DNA of 64,000 nucleotides from an uncultured Prevotella sp. (GTDB lineage: Bacteria > Bacteroidota > Bacteroidia > Bacteroidales > Bacteroidaceae). The stretch lies in contig URLI01000004.1 of NCBI GenBank assembly GCA_900548585.1, forward strand, positions 17,498 to 81,497, read 5' to 3'. Both the position numbers and the translations under genes were made by a program. Below the pieces are notes generated by a model that saw nothing but the letters and a program-made list of their open reading frames with translations, had not been told where the DNA came from and did no database searches. Below are positions 16,463 through 24,158 of the stretch, piece by piece; position 1 is the first letter of the stretch; each line of letters begins with the position of its first letter.

Positions 16463-18037
16463 ATGACCAGCGAAGTAGTGATTGACGTCCAACAAAAAGA
16501 GATCTCAATAGCCTTGCTGGAGGACAAGAATTTGGTGGAATACCAGACAGAGCCCCGCTCGGCCTCGTTCTCGGTTGGAAACATCTATGTGGCCAAAGTA
16601 AAAAAACTGATGGCCGGACTGAATGCCAGTTTTGTGGATGTGGGATACGAACGCGACGCTTTTCTTCATTATCTTGACTTGGGTGGGCAATTCAGCTCCT
16701 ACGAGAAGTATCTGAAAAAGGTACAGAGCGACAGGAAAAAACTTTATCCGTTCTCAAAGGCCACCAGGCTTCCTGACTTGAAAAAGGACGGCTCCATCAC
16801 AAACATGCTGGAGAAAGACAAGGAAGTGCTGGTGCAGATAGTAAAGGAACCAATATCGACAAAGGGCCCGCGGCTCACGGCGGAACTGAGTTTCGCAGGA
16901 CGTTTCCTGGTTCTTATACCTTTCAACGATAAAGTTTCTGTTTCTACAAAAATCAAAAGCGGCGAAGAGCGCGCACGCCTCAAGCAACTCATACAGAGCA
17001 TAAAGCCCAAGAACGTGGGCGTTATCGTAAGGACTGTGGCAGAGGGCAAGAGGGTGGCAGAACTCGACACCGAACTGAAAATCCTCCTAAAGCGATGGGA
17101 GGATGCCATAGCCAAGGTGCAGAAAACACAAAAGAGACCTCAGCTCGTATATGAGGAGACAAGCAGAGTGGTAGCATTGTTGCGCGACCTGTTCAATCCC
17201 TCATACGAGAACATCTACGTCAACGACGAGCAGGTGTTCAACGAGGTCAAGGAATATGTAACGCTGATTGCCCCTGAAAAGGCAGGCATTGTGAAAATGT
17301 ACCGTGGCAATGTGCCTATCTTTGACAATTTCAACATCACAAAGCAGATCAAGTCGAGCTTCGGAAAGACGGTGAACTACAAGCACGGTGCTTACCTAAT
17401 CATCGAGCACACCGAGGCAATGCACGTCGTGGACGTGAACAGCGGCAACCGGACAAGGGCGGAAAAAGGACAGGAGGGAAACGCCCTCGAAGTGAACCTC
17501 GGCGCCGCTGACGAACTCGCACGGCAACTAAGACTGCGCGACATGGGGGGTATCATAATCGTTGACTTCATTGACATGAACCTGGCGGAAGACCGGCAGA
17601 TGCTCTACGAGCGCATGTGCAAGAACATGCAGAAGGACAGGGCGCGCCACAACATTCTGCCGCTGTCGAAGTTCGGACTGATGCAGATAACCCGGCAACG
17701 CGTCAGACCTGCTATGGATGTAAACGTAGAAGAGACCTGCCCCACGTGTTTCGGCAAGGGAACCATAAGATCGAGTTTCCTATTCGCCGACCAACTGGAG
17801 CGAAAGATTGACCGCCTGGTAAGCAAGATTGGCGTCAAGACATTCTACCTGCATGTCCACCCGTATGTGGCTGCCTACATAAACCAGGGTTTCATAAGTT
17901 TGAAACGCAAATGGCAGATGAAATACGGACTGGGCGTACACATCATTCCATCGCAGAAGATGGGCTTCTTGCAATATGAATTCTTCGACCGCAAGAGGCA
18001 ACCCATCGACATGCGGGAAGAACAGGAGACAAAATGA
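16463..18037 (+). CDS. rng: Ribonuclease E/G family protein
   Basis: A 524-residue Rne/Rng endoribonuclease. The N-terminal S1 domain lies in residues 35-130 (GNIYVAKVKKLMAGLNASFVDVG). An RNase H-like and DNase I-like catalytic part follows, with VDVNSGNRT and IIIVDFIDM providing the metal aspartates. The Zn-link is CPTCFGKG. It ends soon after the small domain, without the degradosome scaffold of E. coli RNase E, so it is RNase G-like and cytoplasmic. It cleaves single-stranded AU-rich RNA and processes rRNA. It is encoded downstream of a ribosome-type peptide and HU, which suggests a translation-linked unit. Confidence 0.93.
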   Translation: MTSEVVIDVQQKEISIALLEDKNLVEYQTEPRSASFSVGNIYVAKVKKLMAGLNASFVDVGYERDAFLHYLDLGGQFSSYEKYLKKVQSDRKKLYPFSKATRLPDLKKDGSITNMLEKDKEVLVQIVKEPISTKGPRLTAELSFAGRFLVLIPFNDKVSVSTKIKSGEERARLKQLIQSIKPKNVGVIVRTVAEGKRVAELDTELKILLKRWEDAIAKVQKTQKRPQLVYEETSRVVALLRDLFNPSYENIYVNDEQVFNEVKEYVTLIAPEKAGIVKMYRGNVPIFDNFNITKQIKSSFGKTVNYKHGAYLIIEHTEAMHVVDVNSGNRTRAEKGQEGNALEVNLGAADELARQLRLRDMGGIIIVDFIDMNLAEDRQMLYERMCKNMQKDRARHNILPLSKFGLMQITRQRVRPAMDVNVEETCPTCFGKGTIRSSFLFADQLERKIDRLVSKIGVKTFYLHVHPYVAAYINQGFISLKRKWQMKYGLGVHIIPSQKMGFLQYEFFDRKRQPIDMREEQETK

Positions 18038-18038
18038 T

Positions 18039-18082
18039 AAAAGAGCCTGATGCAGACATTCGGAAGCATCAGGCTCTTTTTT
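18039..18082. terminator. Rho-independent terminator
   Basis: AAAAGAGCCTGATGC and GCATCAGGCTCTTTT form a perfect 15-base stem with a 12-base loop, with a T tail on the right and A tail on the left. It serves the convergent RNase G and guanine deaminase genes. Confidence 0.9.
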
Positions 18083-18112
18083 GCCATGTCATCGCAGCAG
18101 CGGCCGCAAGCA

Positions 18113-18586
18113 TCAATACTCTATCTTGTCGGCCTTCGCCGTCCATGCGCGGAAAGCACGCATCGCCTCGTCGCGCATGATGAACTGCTGCGGCAACTCG
18201 CGCTCTCCATTCGGCTTCTCCAGCTCGCGGTAAATGAAAGCATCGCCGAAGTTGATGTCCTCGGCATCGTTCTTGTTGCAACCGCAGAACACATGCGATA
18301 TGTGCGCCCAGTAGATTGCGCCAAGGCACATCGGGCAAGGCTCGCACGACGAGTATATCGTTGTCCCCTCAAGGTTAAAAGTGTGAAGGCGCGAGCTGGC
18401 TGCGCGTATCGCGCTCACCTCGGCATGAGCAGTGGGGTCGTTGTTTGAAGTCACGCGATTCACACCCGTGGCAATAACCTCTCCGTCTTTTACAATCACT
18501 GCTCCGAACGGGCCGCCGCCGTTCGCAACATTCTCCACCGCAAGGTCTATGGCCATGCGCATGAATTTCTCATTATTGTTCTCCAT
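18113..18586 (-). CDS. Guanine deaminase-like nucleoside deaminase
   Basis: A 157-residue zinc cytidine deaminase-superfamily enzyme. The zinc motif is TAHAEVSAI (catalytic glutamate) with CEPCPMCLGAIYW. The spacing, the NDPTAHAE context and the C-terminal AFRAWTAKADKIEY tail resemble the domain-swapped B. subtilis guanine deaminase GuaD rather than the tRNA adenosine deaminase TadA. It would convert guanine to xanthine. It is transcribed leftward and alone. A TadA-like or other purine role cannot be excluded. Confidence 0.8.
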   Translation of the reverse strand: MENNNEKFMRMAIDLAVENVANGGGPFGAVIVKDGEVIATGVNRVTSNNDPTAHAEVSAIRAASSRLHTFNLEGTTIYSSCEPCPMCLGAIYWAHISHVFCGCNKNDAEDINFGDAFIYRELEKPNGERELPQQFIMRDEAMRAFRAWTAKADKIEY

Positions 18587-18731
18587 ATTCTTTCATTATC
18601 AGGCTGTAAAGTTAACAATAAAAAACGAAACCGCCTAAGCATTGGGCAAAAACATACCATAACCGTCGGAAAAACGCGTCGTAGATGGCAATGGCAGGAC
18701 AAACAGGCCGTGCCAACGCACAGAAAAGAAA

Positions 18732-18779
18732 ATCCCCCGGGGCAACACAAATACATGTTGTGTCTGCCACCGGGGGGAT
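18732..18779 (-). terminator. Terminator after rubredoxin
   Basis: The outer stem is ATCCCCCGG / CCGGGGGGAT and the inner stem ACACAA / TTGTGT. On the minus strand the hairpin is followed by a T-rich tract. It lies just downstream of the rubredoxin gene. Confidence 0.75.
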
Positions 18780-18799
18780 GTTTGCTTGCAAGTCCGGAA

Positions 18800-18961
18800 T
18801 TATTCAGCCTCTGAGAAATCCTCCTTGCCAACGCCGCACAGCGGGCAAACCCAGTCATCAGGCAGGTCTTCGAATGCCGTTCCCGGCTTTATTCCGTTTT
18901 CAGGATCACCAACCTCTGGGTCATATTCGTATCCGCATACGTCGCATACATACTTTTTCAT
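18800..18961 (-). CDS. Rubredoxin
   Basis: A 53-residue rubredoxin. The iron is held by four cysteines in two knuckles, YVCDVCGY (C6, C9) and CPLCG (C39, C42), with the family's conserved [17 protein letters not shown] and LPDDWVCP between them. It is a small soluble one-electron carrier, in anaerobes usually feeding peroxide- or superoxide-reducing enzymes, none of which lies nearby. It is monocistronic, with its own -7 box upstream and a strong terminator downstream. Confidence 0.96.
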   Translation of the reverse strand: MKKYVCDVCGYEYDPEVGDPENGIKPGTAFEDLPDDWVCPLCGVGKEDFSEAE

Positions 18962-19013
18962 CTTGCTACGATTTAAATTGTTAATAATGTTTCAGTAAAT
19001 TTATTTCTCGTTG

Positions 19014-19021
19014 CAAATATA
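19014..19021 (-). promoter_or_regulatory. -7 box for rubredoxin
   Basis: The minus strand reads TATATTTG, a full match to TAnnTTTG, about 50 bases before the rubredoxin ATG. A TTTG lies 17 bases further upstream. Confidence 0.6.
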
Positions 19022-19181
19022 ATCAATAATCCATAAAACAAAAAACTTTCCGTCATTTTTTATTCAACATATAATATAAAATATGCGAAATTGCAATCCT
19101 TGAAATACAAACATATTATAAAAAGGCAGCGTGGCATGTCGTTTTTTTGCCGCCCGGGTGCTTTGTTAGCATATTAATTAG

Positions 19182-19189
19182 TAACTTTG
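19182..19189 (+). promoter_or_regulatory. -7 box for the MFS gene
   Basis: TAACTTTG matches the consensus, 31 bases before the MFS ATG. TTTG at 19162-19165 is 16 bases upstream, slightly short of the usual spacing. Confidence 0.6.
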
Positions 19190-19220
19190 CATCTCTTTCA
19201 TTCAGAGATAAAAACATTGT

Positions 19221-20444
19221 ATGGATAACAAGAAAGAACGTCTGTGGAACGGTGACTACTGCAAGGTGATGACGGCGAATTTCACGCTGTTCTTCTCTTT
19301 CTACCTGCTCACGCCCCTGCTGCCGCTCTACCTGAGCGAGAACTTCGGCGCGACGAAGGATGTCATCGGCATGGTGCTGTCTGGATATACGCTCACAGCA
19401 CTCCTAAGCCGGCCGCTCACAGGATACCTCGTTGACACACTACCGAGGAAAAAGGTGCTTTTATGGTGCTTCTTCTTTTTCTTCGTCTTCTTCGCAGGCT
19501 ATCTCACCGCCTCCACACTGCTGCTGTTCACCATCGTGAGGACGCTCCACGGTGCTCCGTTCGGCAGCGTCACCGTCGCAAACAGCACCGCCGCCATCGA
19601 CGTGCTTCCTTCGTCGCGCCGCAACGAAGGCATAGGATACTTCGGCCTGAGCAACAACATAGCAATGGCAATAGCGCCCTCCGTCGGCATTTTTATTTAT
19701 AAATACACCGATGACTTCCAACTGCTCTTCTGGCTCGCGCTGATAATCGCACTGCTTGGGCTGTTCATCGACAGCTCTATAAAATATGAAACGGGAAACA
19801 GCAAACCGTCATCATACTGTGCCACAAGGCAGGGTTACGGGCAAGAAAACAACAGAAGGTCGATATGGGACCGCTTTTTCCTTACCAATGGATGGCTGCT
19901 GGCAGCAAACATGGCGTTCTTCGGTTTCTGCTTCGGAGTGCTTAGCAACTACCTCGCCATATACGGGAAAGAGGTTATGGGAGTGACAGGCGGCACCGCG
20001 ACATATTTCCTGCTACTCTCCGTGGGACTGATTGCATCGCGGCTGCAGGGCACGAAGGCTCTGCGCGAAGGCAAACTGACGCAGAACGCCTTGGCTGGAA
20101 CAATACTTTCGTCCATAGGGTATGTGCTGTTCGTGGCATGTCCCAACGAGATTGGCTACTACGGCTCGGCAATATTCATCGGACTTGGCAACGGACATAT
20201 CTGGCCTGCATTCCAGAACATGATAATATCCATAGCGCGCCACAACCAGCGAGGCACGGCAAACAGCACGCTGCTCGTGTCGTGGGACGGGGGAATTGGC
20301 ATAGGGGTGCTTATGGGCGGCTTCATCTCGGAGAGCCTCGGCTACGCCGCAGCGTTCTGGACGGCGGCGGCGGCGCAAGTGTGCGGCACAATGCTATTCA
20401 GCCTTGCCACGAAAAGGTTCTACCTGTCAAGGAAACTGGAATAA
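19221..20444 (+). CDS. Major facilitator superfamily transporter
   Basis: A 407-residue inner-membrane protein with about twelve hydrophobic segments. The loop after helix 2 reads SRPLTGYLVDTLPRKKVL, the MFS motif A region (G-x-L-x-D-x-x-x-R-K/R). Overall it resembles the arabinose efflux/AraJ-type permeases. A central cytoplasmic loop (about residues 190-215) separates the two six-helix halves. The direction and substrate are unknown and the neighbours give no hint. The start is fixed by the promoter 31 bases upstream. Confidence 0.85.
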   Translation: MDNKKERLWNGDYCKVMTANFTLFFSFYLLTPLLPLYLSENFGATKDVIGMVLSGYTLTALLSRPLTGYLVDTLPRKKVLLWCFFFFFVFFAGYLTASTLLLFTIVRTLHGAPFGSVTVANSTAAIDVLPSSRRNEGIGYFGLSNNIAMAIAPSVGIFIYKYTDDFQLLFWLALIIALLGLFIDSSIKYETGNSKPSSYCATRQGYGQENNRRSIWDRFFLTNGWLLAANMAFFGFCFGVLSNYLAIYGKEVMGVTGGTATYFLLLSVGLIASRLQGTKALREGKLTQNALAGTILSSIGYVLFVACPNEIGYYGSAIFIGLGNGHIWPAFQNMIISIARHNQRGTANSTLLVSWDGGIGIGVLMGGFISESLGYAAAFWTAAAAQVCGTMLFSLATKRFYLSRKLE

Positions 20445-20485
20445 AGGAGGGACAAAAAAACGGTGACCCGTTATGCAGCGGGACT

Positions 20486-20513
20486 AAATGGAAAAAATCA
20501 GTGTCGTAATGAC
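20486..20513 (+). repeat. Left arm of inverted repeat flanking the HAD gene
   Basis: AAATGGAAAAAATCAGTG followed by TCGTAATGAC. It is repeated in inverted orientation at 21239-21265 with one indel and one substitution. Together the copies bracket the HAD phosphatase gene. Confidence 0.75.
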
Positions 20514-20550
20514 ATACTGAGGATAAACCATACTAATATATAGAATTAAA

Positions 20551-21228
20551 ATGACAACATTCATACTCGACTTCGACGGAACACTGGGAGACACGGCTGG
20601 CATAATAGTCAAGACCATGATGCAGACAATAGACGCGCTGAACCTGCCGCAACGCACACTGAAACAATGCACGGCAATGATAGGGCTGCCACTGAAACAG
20701 ACGTTCACAGACCTATACCCCGACTTCAGCCACACAGTGGTTGACGACGCAATGGGAGACAGTTGCGTGGAGACATACCGCCGCCTGTTCAACATCAACA
20801 ACACACCCGATGCCGTGCCACTGTTCCCCGGGGTGATGGAGACGCTGCGCGAACTGCACCGCCGTGGCGCGATGCTCACAATAGCGAGCAGCAGGGCAAG
20901 CGACACGCTGAAAGGATATGTCAAAAGCCTGAAACTCGAAGACGTCATAACATACATCGTGGCAGCCGACAACGTGACACACGCCAAGCCGCACGCCGAA
21001 CCAGTGCTCAAGACCATTGCCGAGAACGGACTGCGGCCGGAGGACTGCATAGTGGTCGGCGACACACACTTCGACATACTAATGGCACACAACGCCGGGG
21101 TGAAGGCCGTCGGGGTGACATACGGCAACGGCAGCCGTGAGAAACTTGAGGCTGCCGGGGCGGATTTCATCATCGACGACTTCAGCGAACTGCTGGAATT
21201 GACCGGCTCAGATGAGTATGCGGCATAA
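20551..21228 (+). CDS. HAD-superfamily phosphatase, phosphoglycolate phosphatase-like
   Basis: A 225-residue HAD hydrolase. Motif I is DFDGTLGDT (the first Asp is the nucleophile), motif II is TIASSRAS, motif III is the lysine in HAKPHAEPVLK, and motif IV is VVGDTHFDI. The helical cap between motifs I and II is of the C1 type found in phosphoglycolate phosphatases and beta-phosphoglucomutases. The substrate cannot be set from sequence. It is bracketed by an inverted short repeat (20486-20513 and 21239-21265). Confidence 0.85.
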   Translation: MTTFILDFDGTLGDTAGIIVKTMMQTIDALNLPQRTLKQCTAMIGLPLKQTFTDLYPDFSHTVVDDAMGDSCVETYRRLFNINNTPDAVPLFPGVMETLRELHRRGAMLTIASSRASDTLKGYVKSLKLEDVITYIVAADNVTHAKPHAEPVLKTIAENGLRPEDCIVVGDTHFDILMAHNAGVKAVGVTYGNGSREKLEAAGADFIIDDFSELLELTGSDEYAA

Positions 21229-21238
21229 ACCCAAATAG

Positions 21239-21265
21239 GTAATTACGACACTGATTTTTCCATTT
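21239..21265 (-). repeat. Right arm of inverted repeat flanking the HAD gene
   Basis: The reverse complement reads AAATGGAAAAATCAGTGTC then GTAATTAC, matching the copy at 20486-20513. The rest of the spacer to 21422 has no gene. Its minus strand reads open for about 45 codons with no recognised family, and looks like a degenerate or dispersed intergenic element. Confidence 0.75.
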
Positions 21266-21422
21266 CTTATTGGCAAACCGTTCTCCGGCTGCATGCAGCC
21301 GCTTGCCGGCATCTTGCGCCCGTCGTTTATTCTTGACGTAGCCCGCTACGCATTCAAAAAAATATGACAGGCCGCGTTCAAGCGACTGTCAAAGAGGCAT
21401 CACGCAATTACGCCTTGCCCAT

Positions 21423-21932
21423 TCAGCCCTGAACCACCTTGAAACGCACCCTGAAACTCTTCTTCATCTCGTCCCAGTTTGTCCCGAGCACCTCGAACCG
21501 CCCTATCTGCGACGTCGATCGCACATGCTTGCCTATGCACGGACAAACGTCGTAGTCGCCGATGCGCACCAGGCGTATCGTTTCCGAGGCATCCTCCGGC
21601 AGACGGTCGAGTGAGAGCCGCGAGTCGGGAGATCCCTCTGCGGCGCTCATCACCATGCCTTCAAGTTCGGCGCGAGTGACGAACTCGTATGTCACCGGCA
21701 TGTCGCTCTCTATCAGCGCGTTCATGCCTTGTTCTATATCACGCTCCTCGCGCCTGTCCGGCTTGTGGTCGAGGGTATACGAAATCTTGCTCTTCTTGCG
21801 CTCAACATGGGCATTGTCCGACCGCTCGCAACCGAACATGCGCTGCATCAACTGGTTGAGCAGGTGCTCGGCCGTGTGCGCAGGCGGAAACTCCTCCTTG
21901 TTGTGCGCGTTCAATATGTATTTGTCTTCCAT
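21423..21932 (-). CDS. AlaX-like tRNA-editing protein
   Basis: A 169-residue stand-alone second-additional-domain protein related to the editing domains of threonyl- and alanyl-tRNA synthetases. The first zinc motif is HTAEHLL and the second is CIGKH, the HxxxH...CxxxH arrangement. Family members hydrolyse mischarged aminoacyl-tRNA, often Ser-tRNA(Ala). The sequence is shorter than full AlaX and lacks the N-terminal oligomer-binding part. A TATATTTG box (minus strand, 21975-21968) lies about 35 bases upstream. Confidence 0.8.
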   Translation of the reverse strand: MEDKYILNAHNKEEFPPAHTAEHLLNQLMQRMFGCERSDNAHVERKKSKISYTLDHKPDRREERDIEQGMNALIESDMPVTYEFVTRAELEGMVMSAAEGSPDSRLSLDRLPEDASETIRLVRIGDYDVCPCIGKHVRSTSQIGRFEVLGTNWDEMKKSFRVRFKVVQG

Positions 21933-22047
21933 TTCAATCGATTAATCAATATTATTACTCTTTCCTGCAAATATACGAAAAAAATTCCATATATACATGA
22001 ATACAAGCACGAAAAAAGTCAGCGGAAACATATTATGCCACAAAAAC

Positions 22048-22079
22048 TTTGCATTGAACGGATAAAATTTCTATCTTTG
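22048..22079 (+). promoter_or_regulatory. Promoter of the winged-helix/SDR operon
   Basis: TTTG (22048-22051), 20 bases, TATCTTTG (22072-22079). This is a full-consensus promoter 60 bases before the small regulator gene. Confidence 0.75.
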
Positions 22080-22138
22080 CAATCGTGATGCGTGGCAAAC
22101 ACCACGCTCCGTAATGTTCAACCGATAAATACATTAAT

Positions 22139-22318
22139 ATGGAAACGAAGGAAAAAGTATTGCAGACCATGCGCGATGCAGGCAAGCCACTGTCGGCAGG
22201 AGATGTCGCAAAGTTGTCAGGAATAGACCGTAAGGAAGTTGACAAGGCATTTGCCGCGATGAAGAAAGAGGGAGCCATTGTGTCGCCTGTGCGCTGCAAG
22301 TGGGAACCTGCGAAATGA
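22139..22318 (+). CDS. Small winged-helix regulator-like protein
   Basis: A 59-residue peptide that is essentially one winged helix-turn-helix: EKVLQTMRDAGKPLSAGDV, KLSGIDRKEVDKAF, and the wing GAIVSPVRCKWEP. Similar tiny proteins occur in Bacteroidota and are annotated as MarR-like or as transcriptional regulators. It lacks a dimerisation or ligand domain. Its stop overlaps the start of the SDR gene in ATGA, so translation is probably coupled. DNA binding is inferred from fold resemblance only. Confidence 0.75.
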   Translation: METKEKVLQTMRDAGKPLSAGDVAKLSGIDRKEVDKAFAAMKKEGAIVSPVRCKWEPAK

Positions 22319-23106
22319 CGGCAGCAAAGAGAAGTCCGAAAGAAATGGAACAGAGGATTGCTATGATAACCGGTGCCACGAGCGGCATCGGACAGGCTTG
22401 CGCACGCAAGTTTGCACAGAGTGGCTATGCCGTAATAATAACCGGCCGCAACGAAGGCAAACTCGCGGCAATGAGGAACGAGCTGGAGGTCAAAGGAACG
22501 AAGGTTATGACGCTTGTCTTCGACGTGCGCATGAGCGACAAGGCGAAGGAGGCAATGGCATCACTGCCTGCGGAATGGAAGGAGATTGACGTGCTGGTCA
22601 ACAACGCCGGACTGGCTCTCGGCCTTGAAAAGGAATACGAGGGCGACCCGGAGGACTGGAACACGATGATCGACACCAACATCAAGGGACTGCTCACCAT
22701 GACGCGCCTCGTGGTGCCTGGAATGGTGGAGCGCAACAAGGGGCATGTCATCAACATCGGCTCGGTGGCGGGAGACGCGGCATACGCCAACGGAAACGTT
22801 TATTGCGCCACGAAGGCTGCCGTGAAGACCATTACCGACGGGCTGCGCATCGACGTTGCCCACACGGCACTGCGCGTGACAAACGTGAAGCCGGGACTCG
22901 TGGAGACGAATTTCTCAAACGTGCGCTTCCACGGCGACAGCGCCCGCGCCGAAAATGTCTACAAGGGTATCAAGCCGCTAACCGGCGATGACATCGCCGA
23001 CGTTGTTGTGTATGCCGCCAACGCTCCGGCACACGTCCAGATTGCCGAGGTGCTGGTGCTGGCGACACACCAGGGCAGCGGCAGCGTGATACACAGGACT
23101 AATTGA
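22315..23106 (+). CDS. SDR family NAD(P)-dependent oxidoreductase
   Basis: A 263-residue classical short-chain dehydrogenase. The cofactor loop is TGATSGIGQACA, the following NNAG motif is VNNAGLALG, the catalytic serine lies in INIGSVAG, and the YxxxK is YCATK. The sequence is close to YdfG-type enzymes acting on 3-hydroxy acids or L-allo-threonine, usually with NADP; the TGRNEGK motif after strand 2 supports NADP. The start was chosen as the ATG at 22315 overlapping the regulator stop; 22345 is the alternative, nearer the family's usual N-terminus. It is followed by a hairpin terminator. Confidence 0.9.
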   Translation: MTAAKRSPKEMEQRIAMITGATSGIGQACARKFAQSGYAVIITGRNEGKLAAMRNELEVKGTKVMTLVFDVRMSDKAKEAMASLPAEWKEIDVLVNNAGLALGLEKEYEGDPEDWNTMIDTNIKGLLTMTRLVVPGMVERNKGHVINIGSVAGDAAYANGNVYCATKAAVKTITDGLRIDVAHTALRVTNVKPGLVETNFSNVRFHGDSARAENVYKGIKPLTGDDIADVVVYAANAPAHVQIAEVLVLATHQGSGSVIHRTN

Positions 23107-23130
23107 TCAACAAAGGCAATGATATAAGAA

Positions 23131-23167
23131 AGGGGCGGGACACGAAACAGTTGTTTTCCGCCCTTTT
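23131..23167 (+). terminator. Terminator after the SDR gene
   Basis: AGGGGCGGG and CCGCCCTTTT form a GC-rich stem with an A/T loop and a T tail, 25 bases after the SDR stop. Confidence 0.75.
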
Positions 23168-23304
23168 ATTATAAGATGCTGTTCTTGTTTAATCAAAAGG
23201 TGGTTAACACACATTGATTTCCAATTATTCCTGTCAAATAAACAATGGTTCTGTTTTTAGGGACTTGCACATATAAGGACTTAGTTCGTACGAACTCACA
23301 CAGT

Positions 23305-23331
23305 TGTAGGAACTTAGGCACTGTAAGTCCG
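23305..23331 (+). repeat. 27-bp palindromic repeat, degenerate copy
   Basis: TGTAGGAACTTAGGCACTG then TAAGTCCG. The left arm differs at two bases from the common form with arms GGACTTAC / GTAAGTCC. Confidence 0.7.
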
Positions 23332-23381
23332 AAAACGCATCCAATAAATGCCAAGGGGAACGTCTTGAGGACTTGTTTAAT

Positions 23382-23408
23382 TGTAGGGACTTACGCCCTG
23401 TAAGTCCG
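23382..23408 (+). repeat. 27-bp palindromic repeat, consensus copy
   Basis: TGTAGGGACTTACGCCCTG then TAAGTCCG. Arms GGACTTAC / GTAAGTCC flank a 5-base loop. Confidence 0.85.
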
Positions 23409-23677
23409 AAAAAAATCATTGGCAACACACCTGCAACACACCCCCGAGGTGTGGGAAAAAAGACTGCAAACCGACCTTGCTTTATAAAAAAAGGCCGCTG
23501 AAAAGCGACCTTGGGGCGGTACACGGTCATTACTTCGACCCTGTCCATACGTATCTCTACGCACTGCAAATATACATACTTTATTTTAAAAAACAAAAAA
23601 ATGAAAGAAAAAATCGCAATAGTACTTTTCATGCAGCGCAAAAAACTATACGCGCGAAACCGCAAACCGAACAAACA

Positions 23678-23704
23678 TGTAGGGACTTACGCCCTGTAAG
23701 TCCG
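23678..23704 (+). repeat. 27-bp palindromic repeat, consensus copy
   Basis: Identical to the copy at 23382-23408. Confidence 0.85.
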
Positions 23705-23789
23705 AAGTCATCATTAATTATATTATATATACGATGACGAATAAACCGTCTGTTAATGAGTTGGGCTCTATTTCACAACAAACAAGAAA

Positions 23790-23877
23790 GTAAATTCGCC
23801 GAATTTGCAAGGTAAAACCGCCGAATTTGCAAAGTAAACTCGCCGTAATTGCAAAGTAAATTCGCCGTAATTGCAGC
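23790..23877. repeat. Four tandem 22-bp repeats
   Basis: Units start at 23790, 23812, 23834 and 23856. The first contains a perfect dyad, AAATTC-GCC-GAATTT; the others have one to three changes (AAACTCGCCGTAATT, AAATTCGCCGTAATT). It has the same period and core as the array at 2598-2685. Confidence 0.9.
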
Positions 23878-24021
23878 CTTGGAAACAATAAACAGAAACG
23901 TAACACATTATCACAAAAGGCAGAAAGGATAATAAAACGTCTGTGTTAACACTATGAATGAATAATATGATTGTTGCCGAACTTACATGACATAAATACC
24001 TATGATTTGTAAACTTGCGGG

Positions 24022-24048
24022 CGGACTTACAGGGCGTAAGTCCCTACA
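24022..24048 (-). repeat. 27-bp palindromic repeat, inverted copy
   Basis: CGGACTTACAGGGCGTAAG then TCCCTACA, the exact reverse complement of the consensus copy at 23382-23408. Confidence 0.85.
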
Positions 24049-24158
24049 AGAGTGCAAGCCATACAAGTGTGCAAGCCATTACATTTGTTCTATCATATTA
24101 AATCCTTTACTCTTTTACTTCTTGACTTCTAAAAAAAATTACAATTTGCTCAAAGTAA

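Larger units (their letters stand above)
23168..24158. other. Long convergent spacer rich in repeats
   Basis: Nearly 1 kb between the converging SDR and GH13 genes with no credible coding sequence. It holds four copies of the 27-base palindromic repeat, one array of 22-base tandem repeats, a GTTCGTACGAAC palindrome near 23285-23296 and AT-rich filler. Short open frames here have no recognisable composition. Confidence 0.7.
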
